In this document: positions 62,743 to 64,000 of the stretch, piece by piece | Position numbering within the stretch: the stretch's first letter is position 1 | Layout of the letters: every line of letters starts with the position of its first letter | Assembly (NCBI RefSeq): GCF_900067135.1 | Contig: NZ_FJUR01000002.1 | Coordinates: 372,001-436,000 of the forward strand | From: Rhizobium sp. 9140 | GTDB taxonomy: Bacteria; Pseudomonadota; Alphaproteobacteria; Rhizobiales; Rhizobiaceae | Length of the DNA: 64,000 nucleotides | Reading direction: 5' to 3' | The notes under the pieces: model-generated | Database searches by the model: none | Told to the model about the DNA's origin: nothing | What the model saw: only the letters and a program-made list of their open reading frames with translations | Translations under genes and position numbers: made by a program

Positions 62743-64000
62743 TCAGAGCGCGCCGGCGTCCTTCAGGATAGTGGTCGCCTTTTCGGCGGCGGCGTCCAGC
62801 GCTTCCTTCGAGGTCTTGTCGCCGAGGATGGCGGCCTGAAGCTCGGGATAAACCGTGTTCGAGATCTCGATCCATTCCGGCGTCTGCGGTACGGCGAAGG
62901 CGCCCTTCGCGGTTTCCTGGAAGGTGCTCAGCACCTCTTTCTTGTAGGGGTCGGAAGCGGCCTGCTGGATGTCCCATTCCCAAACGGCGGTGCGGGTCGG
63001 CAGTGTGCCGTTTGCAGCCTCTAGCTTCTGCGAATCCTCATTGGTCAGGAACCAGACGAGCGAGGCAGCGGCCTCTTTGTTGGCGCAGGCTTCCGTGATC
63101 GAGAAGCCGTGGTGACCGGACCAGCCCGTGCGCTTGCCGGAAGAACCCTTGGGGGCCACGGTCACGCCGACATTGCCGGCGACCTTGGACGACTTCGGAT
63201 CGTTGAAATAGGTCGCCCATCCCGGCCAATCGAGATTGAGCGCGACGGTGCCGGAGGCAAAGCCGGCACCAAGCTCGTCCCAGAGATAATTGGTCGTGCC
63301 GGCGGGAACGGCTTTCGCCTTGTAGAGATTGACGAACCAGTCGAGCGCACGGACGCCGGCGTCCGAATTGAAGGCGGGCTTGCCCTCTTCATCGAGGTAA
63401 GCTCCGCCTTCGGCGATCAGCATCTCGTAGAAGCGACCATTGATCGCCTCTTCCTTACCCGCGAACTGTGTACCGTAGAAATTCGGCGGGGCGGCGAAGA
63501 ACTGCGCCTGGTCCGACACCTGGCTCCACGTATCCGGCGGCGCGAGGTCGTAGCCGTACTTTTCCTTGAACGCCGCCTTCTTCGCGTCGTCGCTGTAGAG
63601 GCTCTTCTGGTAATAGAGCGCCGACACGTCGAACTGCGCGCGCGGCAGCATCACCAGCTTGTCGTCGATGGTGGAGGCCTTGATGACGGTGTCGACATAT
63701 TCCCCGACAATCTCCTTCGGCACCAGCGTGTTCAGGTCGACATAGAGATCGGGATATTGCGGGGCGAAGGACGAATGGTTCGAGCCGACGCACCAGGAAA
63801 TCGAGCCCGAGGCGATGTCCGACTTAATCTCCTTGTCGAGCTCGAAATGGTTCTTCTTGGAGAGCACGTTGACCTTGGCCCCCGTTGCCTTCTCCCATTC
63901 CGCGATCCGCGCATAGAGCGGCTCGTATTGCTGACCACCGATCAGCTTGGCGTCGATCGTGACACCTTCGAATTTGCCCATCAGTTCGGCCGCACCGGCT
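62743..64000 (-). CDS. Sugar ABC transporter binding protein, 5' end beyond the window
   Basis: The C-terminal 419 codons or so of a family 1 binding protein. The frame stays open to base 64000 and the first visible residues (AGAAELMGKFEGVTIDAKLI) look like the end of a signal peptide followed by the mature start, so only the start and most of the signal peptide are missing. Marks: NHFELDKEIKSDIASGSISW, GYDLAPPDTWSQV, LNLDWPGWATYFND and GHHGFSITEACANKEAA. It is the first gene of the importer set; by operon content the ligand is probably L-fucose or a fucose-containing sugar. Confidence 0.9.
   Translation of the reverse strand, partial: AGAAELMGKFEGVTIDAKLIGGQQYEPLYARIAEWEKATGAKVNVLSKKNHFELDKEIKSDIASGSISWCVGSNHSSFAPQYPDLYVDLNTLVPKEIVGEYVDTVIKASTIDDKLVMLPRAQFDVSALYYQKSLYSDDAKKAAFKEKYGYDLAPPDTWSQVSDQAQFFAAPPNFYGTQFAGKEEAINGRFYEMLIAEGGAYLDEEGKPAFNSDAGVRALDWFVNLYKAKAVPAGTTNYLWDELGAGFASGTVALNLDWPGWATYFNDPKSSKVAGNVGVTVAPKGSSGKRTGWSGHHGFSITEACANKEAAASLVWFLTNEDSQKLEAANGTLPTRTAVWEWDIQQAASDPYKKEVLSTFQETAKGAFAVPQTPEWIEISNTVYPELQAAILGDKTSKEALDAAAEKATTILKDAGAL

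Overview
The window looks like a chromosomal or chromid segment of an alphaproteobacterium of the Rhizobiaceae type (Rhizobium/Agrobacterium/Shinella/Ensifer range). The case rests on a GlpSTPQUV-type glycerol ABC transporter, a BA14K-family protein, a DUF6481-type protein, an alphaproteobacterial-style cold-shock gene, high GC, and many ABC/TRAP uptake operons for sugars and sugar acids. The genus cannot be fixed from the sequence alone. I see no rRNA, tRNA, CRISPR array, insertion sequence, phage gene or replication origin; the segment reads as dense metabolic and sensory DNA.

Layout. 1-7.7 kb: end of an AraC regulator, a one-chain DhaK-DhaL kinase, a cytochrome b561-YceI fusion followed by a secreted YceI protein, a BA14K protein, an unknown cysteine-rich secreted protein, an EamA exporter and an ArsR-type regulator. 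7.7-17.2 kb: a sensor kinase and OmpR-type regulator read leftward, facing a rightward set of two paralogous binding proteins, a fused permease, an ATPase and an inositol-monophosphatase-type phosphatase. This resembles a sugar-phosphate uptake system of the AfuABC type with its own signalling arm. 17.2-22 kb: MFS transporter, class III aminotransferase, and an adenylate cyclase with a periplasmic CxxCH haem-binding type domain. 22.3-33.5 kb: glycerol regulon, read leftward (rbsK, glpR, glpD, glpSTPQUV, glpK).

33.5-37.6 kb: small genes and housekeeping (BrnA-like orphan antitoxin, cold-shock protein with a long leader, DUF6481 protein, a 97-residue unknown, rsgA, and two tiny conserved-looking ORFs with strong ribosome sites). 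38-41.6 kb: rutABCDF for pyrimidine ring breakdown, with a candidate RutR operator in front; rutE, rutG and rutR are not in the window. 41.8-43.7 kb: dgoD-type galactonate dehydratase with a GntR/FCD regulator, read leftward. 43.7-50.7 kb: a 0.68 kb leader region, a TadE/TadG pair, an MHYT-GGDEF-EAL cyclic-di-GMP enzyme, and an overlapping soluble PAS-PAS chemoreceptor like BdlA.

50.7-64 kb, all leftward: a TRAP transporter operon (dctPQM), preceded by a separate operon holding a four-part ABC sugar importer, an enolase-superfamily dehydratase, a mutarotase, a Gfo/Idh oxidoreductase, a MaoC-type hydratase, an SDR, a fumarylacetoacetase-family hydrolase and L-fuconate dehydratase. That set fits a non-phosphorylating L-fucose route ending in pyruvate and lactate, with several extra enzymes of unassigned role. 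The most novel-looking units are the binding-protein/two-component/AfuABC-like cluster, the overlapping c-di-GMP enzyme and chemoreceptor pair, and the haem-type adenylate cyclase.
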